52,610 nt of DNA, taken from positions 1-52,610 of the forward strand of contig CANQON010000013.1 of the NCBI GenBank assembly GCA_947625505.1. Direction: 5' to 3'. The stretch comes from an uncultured Bacilli bacterium (GTDB lineage: Bacteria; Bacillota_I; Bacilli_A; RF39; UBA660). Position numbers and translations under genes: made by a program. Below the pieces are notes generated by a model. The model did no database searches. It saw only the letters and a list, made by a program, of their open reading frames with translations, and was not told the DNA's origin. How positions within the stretch are numbered: the stretch's first letter is position 1; each line of letters begins with the position of its first letter. Positions 42,301 through 51,395 of the stretch are shown one piece after another.

Positions 42301-45300
42301 AGAGGAGATGCAAGTGTAACTTTCTCTGCTAGTAATAGTAATAGGTATTATGTATATAAAAATCTATTAACATTATATAAAATTTCAGATACAGAAAGTA
42401 AAAATAGTGAAGATGGTTATGATGATGTGGGATTACTAACGGAAAGCGAGTATCAAGCCTTTTTATCATCACATGAGCCAGTTACCGAAATAAGCGATTT
42501 TGACCCTGATAAATGGTATTATGTTGTGTTAGATTATTTTACTAAGGATTCAAAAACACCTGTTCATGTAGCTGTAGCACGTAAAGGACAAGAGTTTGGA
42601 TCAAGTATGACGCGTGCAAACGTAGTTAATACGGAATATATAACTTGGTATAATCCTAATACTAGCGCTACTAAAGACTTTGATATACAAGGAACAAAAC
42701 CTGAAGGAGAAGGTTGGGTAGTTGCAACTAAGCCTGGAGGAGTTAGAACAGGTGATTTAGCGCAAAGTAGACAAGCAAAATCTAGTAATAAAACAGGAAC
42801 ATCATATAGTTATTATTTACCAGTTTTGAGTAAAGGGATTGTAACTAGTGAAGATGAAGATAATATTATTATTGTTAATAGTTACTTAGGAAACAATGGT
42901 AAAGTTACTATTGAAGATACTTCACTTCTATTGACTAAAGAGTTAACTACTATAGGTGGAGTAGAAACAGATACATTTAAAGACGAATCATTTGAATTTG
43001 ACATTAAGATCAATAATATTGAAGGAGATCGCTTAGGAATTTATGCAATTAAAAACCCTTATAATAATGAATGGCAATTACGTATTAGTACAATTGATAT
43101 CTTAACAGATAATGAAGGCTTCCTAAGAGGAACAGACAAAGAAAGATACATTTATACTTATAATGGTCAAAAATATTATATGTATATTGGTGATAATATT
43201 ACTTCTGGTGATACAGGAGGAGATTATGTATTTAGATTATACTCAGCATTTGATAATGATAATGATATTGATTTAAAAGAGTCAGGAGTTACTACATATG
43301 TATCTGATCCTAATACAATTGATAATTCTCTTAAAACCAGTGTTAATAAATATAAACAAGCTGATAGTAGTCATCCATTAGGATTAATTGAGTTTTGGGT
43401 AAAGAATGTACGTTTAGTGCCTATAGATGCAATTAATAACAATTGGAAAGCTAATTTAACTAGTTATACTAGTTTAAATGAAGTTCCTATTGTCAGCCTA
43501 GATTCTAGTAAAAAAGGATTAGAACAATTAAAGACAGTTTATGATACAAGTACAATTTATTTAACTAAACAAGTTAATTTTGGATATAGTAAAAATAATA
43601 AACCAACATCAAAACCTGATTCATGGACAGATGATGAATGGAATAATCAAGTAGAGAATACAGCTAAAATATCTTTAAAATCAAACGAAGGAATTATTTT
43701 TACAGGATTAGATTCAGGAACTAAATATACAATAACAGAAAATTTAACAAAGGAACAAAAGAATAAATATATCTTCTTTGATAAAGTATCTTACTTATCA
43801 AATAATAATGATATTCAAGTTGATAATCAAACAACTAATGGTAATACAGAATCTGGAACTTTAGAAGAGATTCATTACATAAATAAATATTATGATTATG
43901 GAGATTTAAGTATTTCTAAAATCGTTTCAGGAGAAAAAGGCGATAAAGAAAAAGAATGGACTTTTGATATCATCTTAACATCTCCAAAAGAAATAGAATT
44001 AAAAGATAGTTATGATGTGACAATTGCTACATTAGAAGAAGTAAAAGATAGCAAGATTAATTTAACTAAAGATGAAGATGGTAAATATAAAGGAACAATT
44101 AAGTTAAAGCATGGACAAACAGCTACTATTAAAGATTTACCTATCAGTACCTCTTATCAAATTATTGAATTAGAAGCAGACAAGGAAGAATATAAAACAA
44201 ATAAAGAAAATGATGAAGGCATCTTAAAAGATAAAGTAACTAATGTTAAATTTGAAAATATTAATTATGGTCGTTATGATTTAACTATTTCTAAGAAAGT
44301 ATTAGGTGATTTAGCTGATAAAGATAAAGAGTGGAAATTCGATATTGTTTTAACACCTGCTGAAAATGTAATTTTAGATAAGTCATATAATTATGATGGA
44401 AGTAAAATTGGAACATTAGAGTTTATAAAGCAAGATGATGGATATCATGCTGAAGTAGCATTAAAACATGGGGAAACAATAACAATTAAGAATTTACCAG
44501 AAAAAACACATTATATAGTTAAAGAAATAGATGCTAATAAGAATGGTTATGCAACAACATATAATGGAAATCCTGAAGGAATACTCGATGTAAATGGTGC
44601 TGTAGAATTTGTTAATACTAAATATTCTTATCGTAATTTAACTATTAATAAGCAAGTACTAGGTTCATTAGCTAATAAAGATAAAGAATGGACTTTTGAA
44701 ATAACCTTAACACCTGATGATGGTATTAAATTATTAAATACGTATGAATATGATGGTAGTAAAAAAGGTACGGTTACATTTAAAGAAGAAAATGGTAAAT
44801 ATAAGGGAACAATATCATTAAAGCATGGAGAAACGATTACAATTAAAAATCTTCCAGATAAAACGCAGTATGTTATTGAAGAAAAAGATATTAATAAAGA
44901 TGGATATACTTCTGATGTCGTAAATAATAAAGGTATTTTAACTAAAGATGAAAAATCTATATTTATTAATAAAAAACTTATCTATCATAATTTAACTATT
45001 TCTAAAGAAGTACAAGGTTTAGCAGGAGATAAGAATAAAGAATTTACTTTTAATATTATCTTAACTCCTATGGAATATCTAAATCTTAATACTTCTTATG
45101 AATATGAAGGTACGAAAGCAGGAGATTTAGTATTTAAGAAACAAGATAATGGAACATACATAGGTACTATTAAATTAAGTCATGATGATACTATTACTCT
45201 AAAAAACATACCAGAAGGTACTAAATATGAAGTTCAAGAAGTAGAAGCTAATTTAGATGGATATATAACAAATATAGAAGGAAATACAATAGGTACAATA

Positions 45301-46944
45301 AATAATAATGATATTGAAATTAAATATATTAATAAAAAAATATCTTTATTTAACTTAAGTATTTCTAAAGTAGTAGAAGGTACATATGGTGATAAAGATA
45401 AAGAGTGGAAATTCCTTATAACTTTATTACCAGATAATCCAACGTTATTTGCAGGTACTTATAATGTTTATGGAAGTAGTACAGTGGATGGAGTTAAAGC
45501 TCCTGAAGATACTTCTTTGACATTTGAGAAAAAGACTAATGGAACTTATGAAGCCTCTATTACATTAAAACATGGACAAACTATTTTAATAAGTGACTTA
45601 CCAGAAAAATTAAACTATCATGTTGAAGAAGTAGAAGCAGATCAAGATGGATATTCTACTACTATAACAGGAGAAAATAATGGTGTTTTAGAAAAAGATA
45701 GTAATATTAATATTATCTTTAAAAATAAAAAATCATCTAAATATAATTTAACTATTAATAAGCAAGTTAAAGGAAATTTAGGTGAAAAAAATAGAGATTG
45801 GAAATTTAAAATAGTCTTAACTCCTGATAAAGATATTAAGTTAAAAGATCTTTATATGACAGTAGGTAAAACAACAGAAGGTATTTTACTAGAGAAGATG
45901 GAAGATGGTACAAGCATTGGCTATGTAACCTTAAAACATAATGAATCAATTACTATATTAGATTTACCTGAAAATACAACTTATGAAGTTATAGAGATAG
46001 ACGCTAATAAAGATGGATATATATCTAATTATGATAAAGTACAAAACACTTTAGGAAAAGATGATAATATAACATTTATTAATACTAAATTAAGTAATGT
46101 TGATATATCTATCGCAAAAAATGTATATGGTAATTTAGGTGAAAAAGATAAAGAATGGATATTTATGATTAATTTAGTAGCGCCTTCTATTAAACCTTTA
46201 GAATTAGAATATAGTTATACAGGTTCTAAAGAAGGAAACTTAAAACTAGAAACAACAGATAACATTAATTATCAAGGTTCTATTACTCTTCATGATGGTG
46301 AATTAATTACTATTCATGATTTACCAGAAGGTACTAAATATACTATTGAAGAAATAGGAGCTAACCTAGATGGATATACAACTAATGTTTTAGGTAATAC
46401 TAGTGGCATATTAGATAAAGATAATATTGAATTAAAATATTCTAATATTAAATATTCTAAATATAATTTAAGTATTAGTAAAGAAGTATCAGGTAATAAT
46501 GTTGAGCTAGATAGAGAGTGGAATTATAACATTATTCTTAAACCTGATATAACTGATAACTTTATAACAGAAAACTTTAGTGAACAATATACCTATACTA
46601 GAAATAATGAAGAAAAAGGTGTATTAGAATTTACTAAACAAGATGATGGAACATATCTAGGACAAGTTACTTTAAAACATGGAGAATATATATCTATTGA
46701 GGATATACCATACGCAACAGAGTACCAAGTTATTGAAGTAGAATTTAATAAAGATGGATATAAATCAACTACAGAGAATAATATAGGTACATTAAAAGAA
46801 GATGTTAGTGTTAAATTTATTAATACTAGAAATATAACAATACCAGATACTTTAGATAATGTCATTAAATATATGACTATATTATTTGTAAGTATTATAG
46901 GTATAGTGTTAGGTATATTTATATATCGTAAAACCAAATCTTAA
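39382..46944 (+). CDS. giant vWA-domain surface adhesin with eight Ig-like repeats
   Basis: The 2520-residue protein starts at the ATG 5 bases after AGGTGA, with a signal peptide MKKKLFVILICVGIVLSTFS. A von Willebrand A domain follows, with MIDAS DMSAS at residues 131-135 and long insertions, preceded by AGRIWSDKSV, as in pilus-tip type adhesins. A large beta-rich middle region follows to about 1500. Eight ~120-residue domains (about 1503-2483) share openings like LTISKKVLGDLADKDKEW and GETITIKNLP. The end is IPDTLDN, a membrane helix and YRKTKS. Cna_B/DUF7601-like fold and intramolecular isopeptide bonds (SK Lys to FxN Asn) are inferred. No sortase is nearby. It is the largest gene here and probably mediates adhesion. 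Confidence 0.85.
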   Translation: MKKKLFVILICVGIVLSTFSSSFFNAKNLFRSSKSDTSQNVNNLNTIVDPDTSDSYRDLLINDKNGTRYAGRIWSDKSVFNTDIILDEETDGWAGKIVNKTNFLHTFSLLGSSQKINNNYQQPIDLVITLDMSASMAHDVRYPISGIGGSIDGKYASIEERTMEKRIANSRIQKTLDAVNKTIDDLMNQNPNNRVSVIVYGAGATVIMPLAHYKKVDDNTPYLKIGGMETLHTLEDLKFDETYGWVWMRNGDACYTIEAYTLKDDNDNPTYSSKDIYKNSVSNNVKNTKVKANPGIEEQTKSNLQKGNFNEKNELKANTYVGYLTNTQGGIYLAYAQLAKEQKTTLEVTLPNKQKEIFARVPAAIVMSDGSSNFAFNKMSDWQKNYGAYGDQYQNEWNQNWPYFRADDSGVNALDDVDLSHRLNMNKGDEWYNVYLPGIDDNNSITSLYNGGMIEENGTLTTIPAWNHAGILFSSDNDILATSGTSLELLLTASYMKVVVSKHYEDGWNDGNALKTTRIPFTSYTMVVNTDNLNQWEKLRLYPTMDPKGHPLVTGANWWSNEQEFGPEITQYGSYVTKDIVFNGMIKSWNDFVAGKQAQANMSGADVKIFINPIPKEDEYNSKFNVTVTNQEVIDHIAYNDGFYDVSSDDITEYFGQIVSKITGNVFVPIAGVNDSGVSNAVTYMDPIGKYMTVKDKAVSINNNTYDMALLLFGEIHGIKKTAMYDYQFNDKWMKKNNPSGFREDSMKAGWYSSSDPETAKYLGSGQNDGSWDEGNVYYLDYPTAIEFLPTLSSDGIKGPEDLSLNQKNTKYTFYRLVDNDRGEIRFNPSYDEDEVQYKLTDIRVWVEDTGAYQTEAGDQVIDNNYDMALYANIPTTVIPLQVATITTDIYGDKVGYQTNLENKSASTPLRLFYGVGLSDDILTDDKIDIDITKVSQEYLKKYRVDGDVPFYSNYYSNTNYDGYVSDSTDSRTRGDASVTFSASNSNRYYVYKNLLTLYKISDTESKNSEDGYDDVGLLTESEYQAFLSSHEPVTEISDFDPDKWYYVVLDYFTKDSKTPVHVAVARKGQEFGSSMTRANVVNTEYITWYNPNTSATKDFDIQGTKPEGEGWVVATKPGGVRTGDLAQSRQAKSSNKTGTSYSYYLPVLSKGIVTSEDEDNIIIVNSYLGNNGKVTIEDTSLLLTKELTTIGGVETDTFKDESFEFDIKINNIEGDRLGIYAIKNPYNNEWQLRISTIDILTDNEGFLRGTDKERYIYTYNGQKYYMYIGDNITSGDTGGDYVFRLYSAFDNDNDIDLKESGVTTYVSDPNTIDNSLKTSVNKYKQADSSHPLGLIEFWVKNVRLVPIDAINNNWKANLTSYTSLNEVPIVSLDSSKKGLEQLKTVYDTSTIYLTKQVNFGYSKNNKPTSKPDSWTDDEWNNQVENTAKISLKSNEGIIFTGLDSGTKYTITENLTKEQKNKYIFFDKVSYLSNNNDIQVDNQTTNGNTESGTLEEIHYINKYYDYGDLSISKIVSGEKGDKEKEWTFDIILTSPKEIELKDSYDVTIATLEEVKDSKINLTKDEDGKYKGTIKLKHGQTATIKDLPISTSYQIIELEADKEEYKTNKENDEGILKDKVTNVKFENINYGRYDLTISKKVLGDLADKDKEWKFDIVLTPAENVILDKSYNYDGSKIGTLEFIKQDDGYHAEVALKHGETITIKNLPEKTHYIVKEIDANKNGYATTYNGNPEGILDVNGAVEFVNTKYSYRNLTINKQVLGSLANKDKEWTFEITLTPDDGIKLLNTYEYDGSKKGTVTFKEENGKYKGTISLKHGETITIKNLPDKTQYVIEEKDINKDGYTSDVVNNKGILTKDEKSIFINKKLIYHNLTISKEVQGLAGDKNKEFTFNIILTPMEYLNLNTSYEYEGTKAGDLVFKKQDNGTYIGTIKLSHDDTITLKNIPEGTKYEVQEVEANLDGYITNIEGNTIGTINNNDIEIKYINKKISLFNLSISKVVEGTYGDKDKEWKFLITLLPDNPTLFAGTYNVYGSSTVDGVKAPEDTSLTFEKKTNGTYEASITLKHGQTILISDLPEKLNYHVEEVEADQDGYSTTITGENNGVLEKDSNINIIFKNKKSSKYNLTINKQVKGNLGEKNRDWKFKIVLTPDKDIKLKDLYMTVGKTTEGILLEKMEDGTSIGYVTLKHNESITILDLPENTTYEVIEIDANKDGYISNYDKVQNTLGKDDNITFINTKLSNVDISIAKNVYGNLGEKDKEWIFMINLVAPSIKPLELEYSYTGSKEGNLKLETTDNINYQGSITLHDGELITIHDLPEGTKYTIEEIGANLDGYTTNVLGNTSGILDKDNIELKYSNIKYSKYNLSISKEVSGNNVELDREWNYNIILKPDITDNFITENFSEQYTYTRNNEEKGVLEFTKQDDGTYLGQVTLKHGEYISIEDIPYATEYQVIEVEFNKDGYKSTTENNIGTLKEDVSVKFINTRNITIPDTLDNVIKYMTILFVSIIGIVLGIFIYRKTKS
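43891..46831 (+). repeat. eight tandem ~360-bp domain repeats in the adhesin gene
   Basis: Units begin near 43891, 44268, 44624, 44979, 45340, 45733, 46090 and 46455. Each encodes a (L/I)(S/T)I(S/N)K start, a DKxxEW(x)F strand, L(K)HG(E/Q)(T)I(x)I and (I)xxLP, YxVxE(x)(D/E)AN(x)(D)GY, and an FxN end. DNA identity between units looks modest, so the array is old rather than recently amplified. Confidence 0.85.
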
Positions 46945-46972
46945 AGAAAGGTCGCAAGACTTTTCTTTTCTT
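46943..46972 (+). terminator. intrinsic terminator of the adhesin
   Basis: AAGAAAGGTC (46944-46953) and GACTTTTCTT (46958-46967) form a 10-bp stem closed by a GCAA tetraloop. A T-rich tail follows. The stem begins at the stop codon. Confidence 0.8.
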
Positions 46973-47022
46973 GTCTTCAATATAAAATAGTGTTAAAATA
47001 TAAAAGAATTTAGGAGGAAAGT

Positions 47023-48972
47023 ATGTTTGAATTAGTATCTAAATATCAGCCTAATGGGGATCAACCTGAAGCTATAAAAAAATTAGTTAAAGGAATTAAT
47101 GAAGGTAAAAAAGATCAAGTATTATTAGGCGCTACAGGAACAGGTAAAACTTTTACAATAGCTAATGTCATTAAAGAGGTTAATAAACCCACTTTAGTTT
47201 TAGCGCATAATAAAACACTTGCAGGACAACTATATTCAGAATTTAAAGAATTATTTCCTAATAATCATGTTGAATATTTTGTTAGTTATTATGACTATTA
47301 TCAACCAGAAGCATATGTTGCTAAAACAGATACTTATATTGAAAAAGATGCAGCTATTAATGATGAAATAGATGAATTAAGACATGCTGCTACAGGATCA
47401 TTACTTAATAATAAAGACGTTATTGTAGTAGCAAGTGTTTCTTGTATATATGGTATTGGAGATATAGATGATTATCGTGATAAAATGTTAGTATTACGAT
47501 GTGGCGATACTGTTGAAAGAGATAAAATTATTGAAAAATTAATTGATATGTTATATGAACGTAATAATATGGATTTTAAAAGGGGAACTTTTCGAGCTAA
47601 AGGAGATGTTTTAGAAATAATACCTGTTAACCAACATAGTAAAGGTATTAGAGTAGAATTCTTTGGTGATGAAATAGATCGTATATGTGAATTTGATGTT
47701 GTAACAGGCGCTATATTAACTAATAAAGAAACAATAAGTATCTTTCCAGCTAGTCACTTTGTAACTAGTGAAGGCAAGTTAATAGAAGCTTGTAATCGTA
47801 TTGAAAAAGAGCTTGAAGAAAGATTAGCTTACTTTAAAGAAAATAATAAGTTATTAGAATATCAACGTTTAGAAGAAAGAACGAAATATGATTTAGAGAT
47901 GTTAAGAGAGACTGGATTTTGTCGTGGAGTAGAAAATTATTCTCGTCATTTAGCGCTCCGTGGACCTGGAGAAACACCTACTACTTTAATGGATTTCTTT
48001 GGAGATGATTACTTATTAGTTATTGATGAGTCACATGTTACGATACCTCAAGTTAGAGGTATGTATAATGGAGACAGAGCCCGTAAAGAAATACTTGTAG
48101 ATTATGGATTTAGATTACCTAGTGCTTTGGATAATAGGCCTTTACAATTTCCTGAATTTGAAAAGAAAAAAGGGCAGACTATATATGTTTCAGCGACACC
48201 TGGAGAATATGAATTAACTAAAACACATCATGAAGTAATTGAGCAAATTATTAGACCTACAGGATTATTAGATCCTAAAATAGATATTCATCCAACTAAA
48301 AATCAAATAGATGATCTAATTGAGAATATCAATGATTGTATAAAGAGAAATGCTCGTGTTTTAGTAACGACATTAACAATTAGGATGGCTGAAGAATTAA
48401 CTAATTATCTAAAAAAATTAGATATTAAAGTAGCTTATTTACATAATGAAATAAAAACTTTAGAAAGACTAGAAATAATTAGAGATTTACGAAAAGGTAA
48501 ATATGATGTCTTAGTAGGTATTAACTTATTAAGAGAGGGATTAGATATTCCAGAAGTAGAATTAATTGCTATTATGGATGCTGATAAACAAGGATTTTTA
48601 CGTAGTGAAAGAAGTTTAATTCAAACAATAGGTAGAGCAGCTAGAAATGCTAATGGGCATGTAATTATGTATGCAGATATAGTTAGTGAATCAATGGATG
48701 TAGCTATTAAAGAAACAGAAAGACGTCGTAAAATTCAAGAAGAATATAATGAAAAACATCACATTACCCCTAAAACAATAATTAAAGAGATTAGAGAAGT
48801 AATAAGTAATAATAAGGGTGTTGAAAGAAAGAAGAAAGAAAAATTATCTAAACATGAAAAGATTGATTTAATGGCTCAAATCGAAGCGGAAATGCATGAG
48901 GCAGCTAAGAATTTAGACTTTGAGAGAGCTATGGAACTACGTGATGCTTTATTTGAAATTAGAAGTGAATAA
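47023..48972 (+). CDS. uvrB: UvrABC excinuclease subunit B
   Basis: UvrB is the damage-verifying helicase-like subunit of nucleotide excision repair. The 649-residue protein has Walker [16 protein letters not shown] (near residue 40), the DNA-gripping beta-hairpin [20 protein letters not shown] and SATPGEYE. It also has helicase motif VI ([12 protein letters not shown]) and a C-terminal UVR motif ([11 protein letters not shown]). The start follows AGGAGG. uvrA, its usual neighbour, is not in the window. Confidence 0.98.
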   Translation: MFELVSKYQPNGDQPEAIKKLVKGINEGKKDQVLLGATGTGKTFTIANVIKEVNKPTLVLAHNKTLAGQLYSEFKELFPNNHVEYFVSYYDYYQPEAYVAKTDTYIEKDAAINDEIDELRHAATGSLLNNKDVIVVASVSCIYGIGDIDDYRDKMLVLRCGDTVERDKIIEKLIDMLYERNNMDFKRGTFRAKGDVLEIIPVNQHSKGIRVEFFGDEIDRICEFDVVTGAILTNKETISIFPASHFVTSEGKLIEACNRIEKELEERLAYFKENNKLLEYQRLEERTKYDLEMLRETGFCRGVENYSRHLALRGPGETPTTLMDFFGDDYLLVIDESHVTIPQVRGMYNGDRARKEILVDYGFRLPSALDNRPLQFPEFEKKKGQTIYVSATPGEYELTKTHHEVIEQIIRPTGLLDPKIDIHPTKNQIDDLIENINDCIKRNARVLVTTLTIRMAEELTNYLKKLDIKVAYLHNEIKTLERLEIIRDLRKGKYDVLVGINLLREGLDIPEVELIAIMDADKQGFLRSERSLIQTIGRAARNANGHVIMYADIVSESMDVAIKETERRRKIQEEYNEKHHITPKTIIKEIREVISNNKGVERKKKEKLSKHEKIDLMAQIEAEMHEAAKNLDFERAMELRDALFEIRSE

Positions 48973-48983
48973 GTAGTAATAAG

Positions 48984-49013
48984 AAGCGACAAGGGTATTA
49001 TGACTTGTCGCTT
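48984..49013 (+). terminator. probable terminator of uvrB
   Basis: AAGCGACAAG (48984-48993) and CTTGTCGCTT (49004-49013) form a perfect 10-bp stem with a 10-base loop. The following tract is only moderately T-rich. Confidence 0.75.
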
Positions 49014-49040
49014 TCATTATTTGAAATACCTAGTTATTAG

Positions 49041-49049
49041 TGTTATAAT
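49041..49049 (+). promoter_or_regulatory. extended -10 promoter of yvlD-lgt-yvcK-whiA
   Basis: TGTTATAAT lies 18 bases before the ATG at 49067, with an AAGGAG site between. It would drive four tightly linked genes. Confidence 0.6.
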
Positions 49050-49066
49050 TAATCAAGGAGATTTTT

Positions 49067-49501
49067 ATGCAAAAACAAGAAATAGAAACTGAAAAAAAAT
49101 GGAATAAAAGAGAAAGTATTAGTAAATGGTTAGATACCTTAATTCATTTAATTGGTTATACCTTAGTATTGATAACAGTATCAATGATCTTTAAGAAGAC
49201 TGTTTATGTATCTAATCTTTTTTATGGCTTTTTAGCTATTTTAATTATATGTATTTTAAATAAGACAATTAAGCCTGTTTTAACATGGCTAACAATACCT
49301 TTAACAGCAATGACATTAGGATTATTTTATCCTTTAATTAATGCTTTTATTTTAAAATTATCTGATTGGATATTAGGATCACATTTTAATGTAAAAGGTA
49401 TAGTTATGTTAATTGTTGTATCTATTGTTATATCTATAATGAACGCTATTATGGATAACTGGATAATAGATGGTATATTAAAAGGAGGTAAACGTAAATG
49501 A
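49067..49501 (+). CDS. YvlD/phage-holin-4 family four-helix membrane protein
   Basis: The 144-residue protein has a charged N-terminus and four hydrophobic segments (about residues 28-45, 52-68, 75-98 and 108-128). It carries the PF04020 pattern LNKTIKPVLTWLTIPLTAMTLGLFYPLINAF. B. subtilis YvlD is a relative encoded in the uvrBA-lgt neighbourhood, the same context as here. Function is not established, and the holin name refers only to similarity. It overlaps lgt by 4 bases. Confidence 0.86.
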   Translation: MQKQEIETEKKWNKRESISKWLDTLIHLIGYTLVLITVSMIFKKTVYVSNLFYGFLAILIICILNKTIKPVLTWLTIPLTAMTLGLFYPLINAFILKLSDWILGSHFNVKGIVMLIVVSIVISIMNAIMDNWIIDGILKGGKRK

Positions 49502-50448
49502 GTCCTACAGGTAATGGAATAGATCCCGTAGCTTTTCCTATTGGCAATATTGATATATATTGGTATTCATTATGTATCCTTTTAGCTTTTTTAGTGGGCT
49601 TCTTTTTAGTAAAATTTGAAGCAAAAAAACATTTTAAAATTAAAGAAGATTGGCTATATGATTACTTATTTTTTCTAATACCAATTGTCATTATTGGAGC
49701 TAGACTATATTATGTTATTTTTGAATGGGGAGCTTATCAAGATAATCTCTTAGAAATAATAAATATAAGAAATGGTGGACTTGCTATTCATGGTGGTGTT
49801 ATCGCAGGACTTATCTATACTATTTTTTATACAAGGAAACATAAAATTAATACATTTCGTTTTATGGATTTAATAGTACCTTCTTTAGTATTAGGGCAAG
49901 CTATTGGAAGATGGGGAAATTTCTTTAATGGCGAAGCTTATGGACCTGTTACAACTTTAGAATTTTTACATAAGTTACATCTTCCTCAATTTATTATTGA
50001 TGGTATGAACATATATGGATTGTATCGTCAACCTACTTTCTTATATGAATCATTAACATGCTTTGGATGTTTTATCATATTATTTTTATTAAGAAGATAT
50101 TATAAAAATTTAAAAGTAGGACTATTATGTGGTATATATTTCATAATATATGGTATTGAAAGGTTCTTCGTAGAAGGATTAAGAACTGATAGTCTTATGT
50201 TAGGTAATTTTAAAGTAGCACAATTAGTATCTATCTTAATGATAATTATAGGAATTATATTTATCATTATGTCATTTATAAAGAAGGTTCCATATGTTGA
50301 ACTAGATGATAAAGAAGAGGAAAAAGAAGAAAAAAAGATAGATAAAAATAAAACAAAAAAGAATAACAAAGGACAAGAAAAGTTAACAAAAGAAAAAAGT
50401 AAAAATAATACTACAACTAAGAAGAAGAAAGGAACAGAAAATGAATAA
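49498..50448 (+). CDS. lgt: prolipoprotein diacylglyceryl transferase
   Basis: Lgt attaches diacylglycerol to the lipobox cysteine, the first step of lipoprotein maturation. YidC and the LppM-like protein encoded here are probable substrates. The 316-residue polytopic protein has the RNGGLAIHGGVIAG segment (catalytic-site His-Gly) and the Lgt signature GQAIGRWGNFFNGEAYG. The last ~50 residues are extremely Lys/Glu/Asn-rich (KIDKNKTKKNNKGQ and so on), an extra cytoplasmic tail. The start follows GGAGG. It overlaps yvcK by 8 bases. Confidence 0.95.
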   Translation: MSPTGNGIDPVAFPIGNIDIYWYSLCILLAFLVGFFLVKFEAKKHFKIKEDWLYDYLFFLIPIVIIGARLYYVIFEWGAYQDNLLEIINIRNGGLAIHGGVIAGLIYTIFYTRKHKINTFRFMDLIVPSLVLGQAIGRWGNFFNGEAYGPVTTLEFLHKLHLPQFIIDGMNIYGLYRQPTFLYESLTCFGCFIILFLLRRYYKNLKVGLLCGIYFIIYGIERFFVEGLRTDSLMLGNFKVAQLVSILMIIIGIIFIIMSFIKKVPYVELDDKEEEKEEKKIDKNKTKKNNKGQEKLTKEKSKNNTTTKKKKGTENE

Positions 50449-51394
50449 AAAAGTTGTTGTTTTAGGTGGAGGAACAGGTTCTTCAACACTACTTAGAGGA
50501 CTAAAACAATTTCCAATTGATTTAACTGCTATTGTATCCGTTTGTGATGATGGCAAAAGTACAGGTATTTTAAGAGAAGAATTTAATATACCTGCTGTAG
50601 GAGATATTAGAAGAGTACTAGTTGCTTTATCTGAAACAGAACCTTTAGTTATGGATTTATTTAACTATCGTTTTAATACAACAAGTGATTTAGATGGACA
50701 TACTGTTGGTAATTTATTATTAACAGCTATGGCCGAAATTACAGGTAACTTATCAGATGGTATAAGAGCTTTAAGTAAAGTTTTAAATTTAAAAGGAAGA
50801 GTAGTGCCTTTAACGGAGGATAACGTTATATTAATGGCTAAAATGGAAGACGATTCTATTGTTGAAGGAGAACATAATATTACTTTAAATAAAAAGAAAA
50901 TAAAAAAAGTATATTATAAGGAAGATCCTACTCCTACAAAGGCTGCAATTAGAGCAATTAAAGAAGCTGATTTGATTATTTTAAGTATGGGAAGCTTATT
51001 TACTAGTATTATTCCTAATTTAATTTGTTCAGATATAATTGACGCTATTGATAATAGTAAAGCAAAGGTTATGTATGTATGTAATATGATGACACAACCT
51101 GGAGAAACAGATAACTTTAAAGTATCTGATCATGTTAAATTATTAAATGAGTATTTAGGTAATCATAAAATAGATGTTGTGGTTGCTAATTCAGGAAATA
51201 TTTGTAAAAAGATTGCTACAAAATACGAATCATTAGAACAAAAAGATCCTGTTAAGTTTGATGAAAAAAATCTTCAAAAATTAGGATGCGAAGTTATTCA
51301 TGATGATTTCTTTTCGGTAGTTAATAATTTAATTAGACATGATGTCATGAAATTAAGTTTACAAATATTCTCTTATTTATTAAAGGAAAAATAA
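50441..51394 (+). CDS. yvcK: YvcK/CofD-like gluconeogenesis factor
   Basis: YvcK-type proteins bind UDP-sugars and support cell-wall synthesis and growth on gluconeogenic carbon. The 317-residue protein starts KKVVVLGGGTGSSTLLRGLK, then VSVCDDGKSTGILREEFN and PAVGDIRRVLVAL. LPxx-type segments PTKAAIRAIKEADLIILSMG and MMTQPGETDNF follow. The start follows AAAGGAA inside the lgt end. whiA follows one base after its stop. rapZ, which usually precedes yvcK, is missing. Confidence 0.94.
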   Translation: MNKKVVVLGGGTGSSTLLRGLKQFPIDLTAIVSVCDDGKSTGILREEFNIPAVGDIRRVLVALSETEPLVMDLFNYRFNTTSDLDGHTVGNLLLTAMAEITGNLSDGIRALSKVLNLKGRVVPLTEDNVILMAKMEDDSIVEGEHNITLNKKKIKKVYYKEDPTPTKAAIRAIKEADLIILSMGSLFTSIIPNLICSDIIDAIDNSKAKVMYVCNMMTQPGETDNFKVSDHVKLLNEYLGNHKIDVVVANSGNICKKIATKYESLEQKDPVKFDEKNLQKLGCEVIHDDFFSVVNNLIRHDVMKLSLQIFSYLLKEK

Positions 51395-51395
51395 A

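Noticed and set aside
50100-50489. Minus-strand frame rich in Phe/Ser/Leu opposite lgt and yvcK
   Set aside because: It is the mirror of the Lys/Glu-rich Lgt tail; no start signals and no family match.
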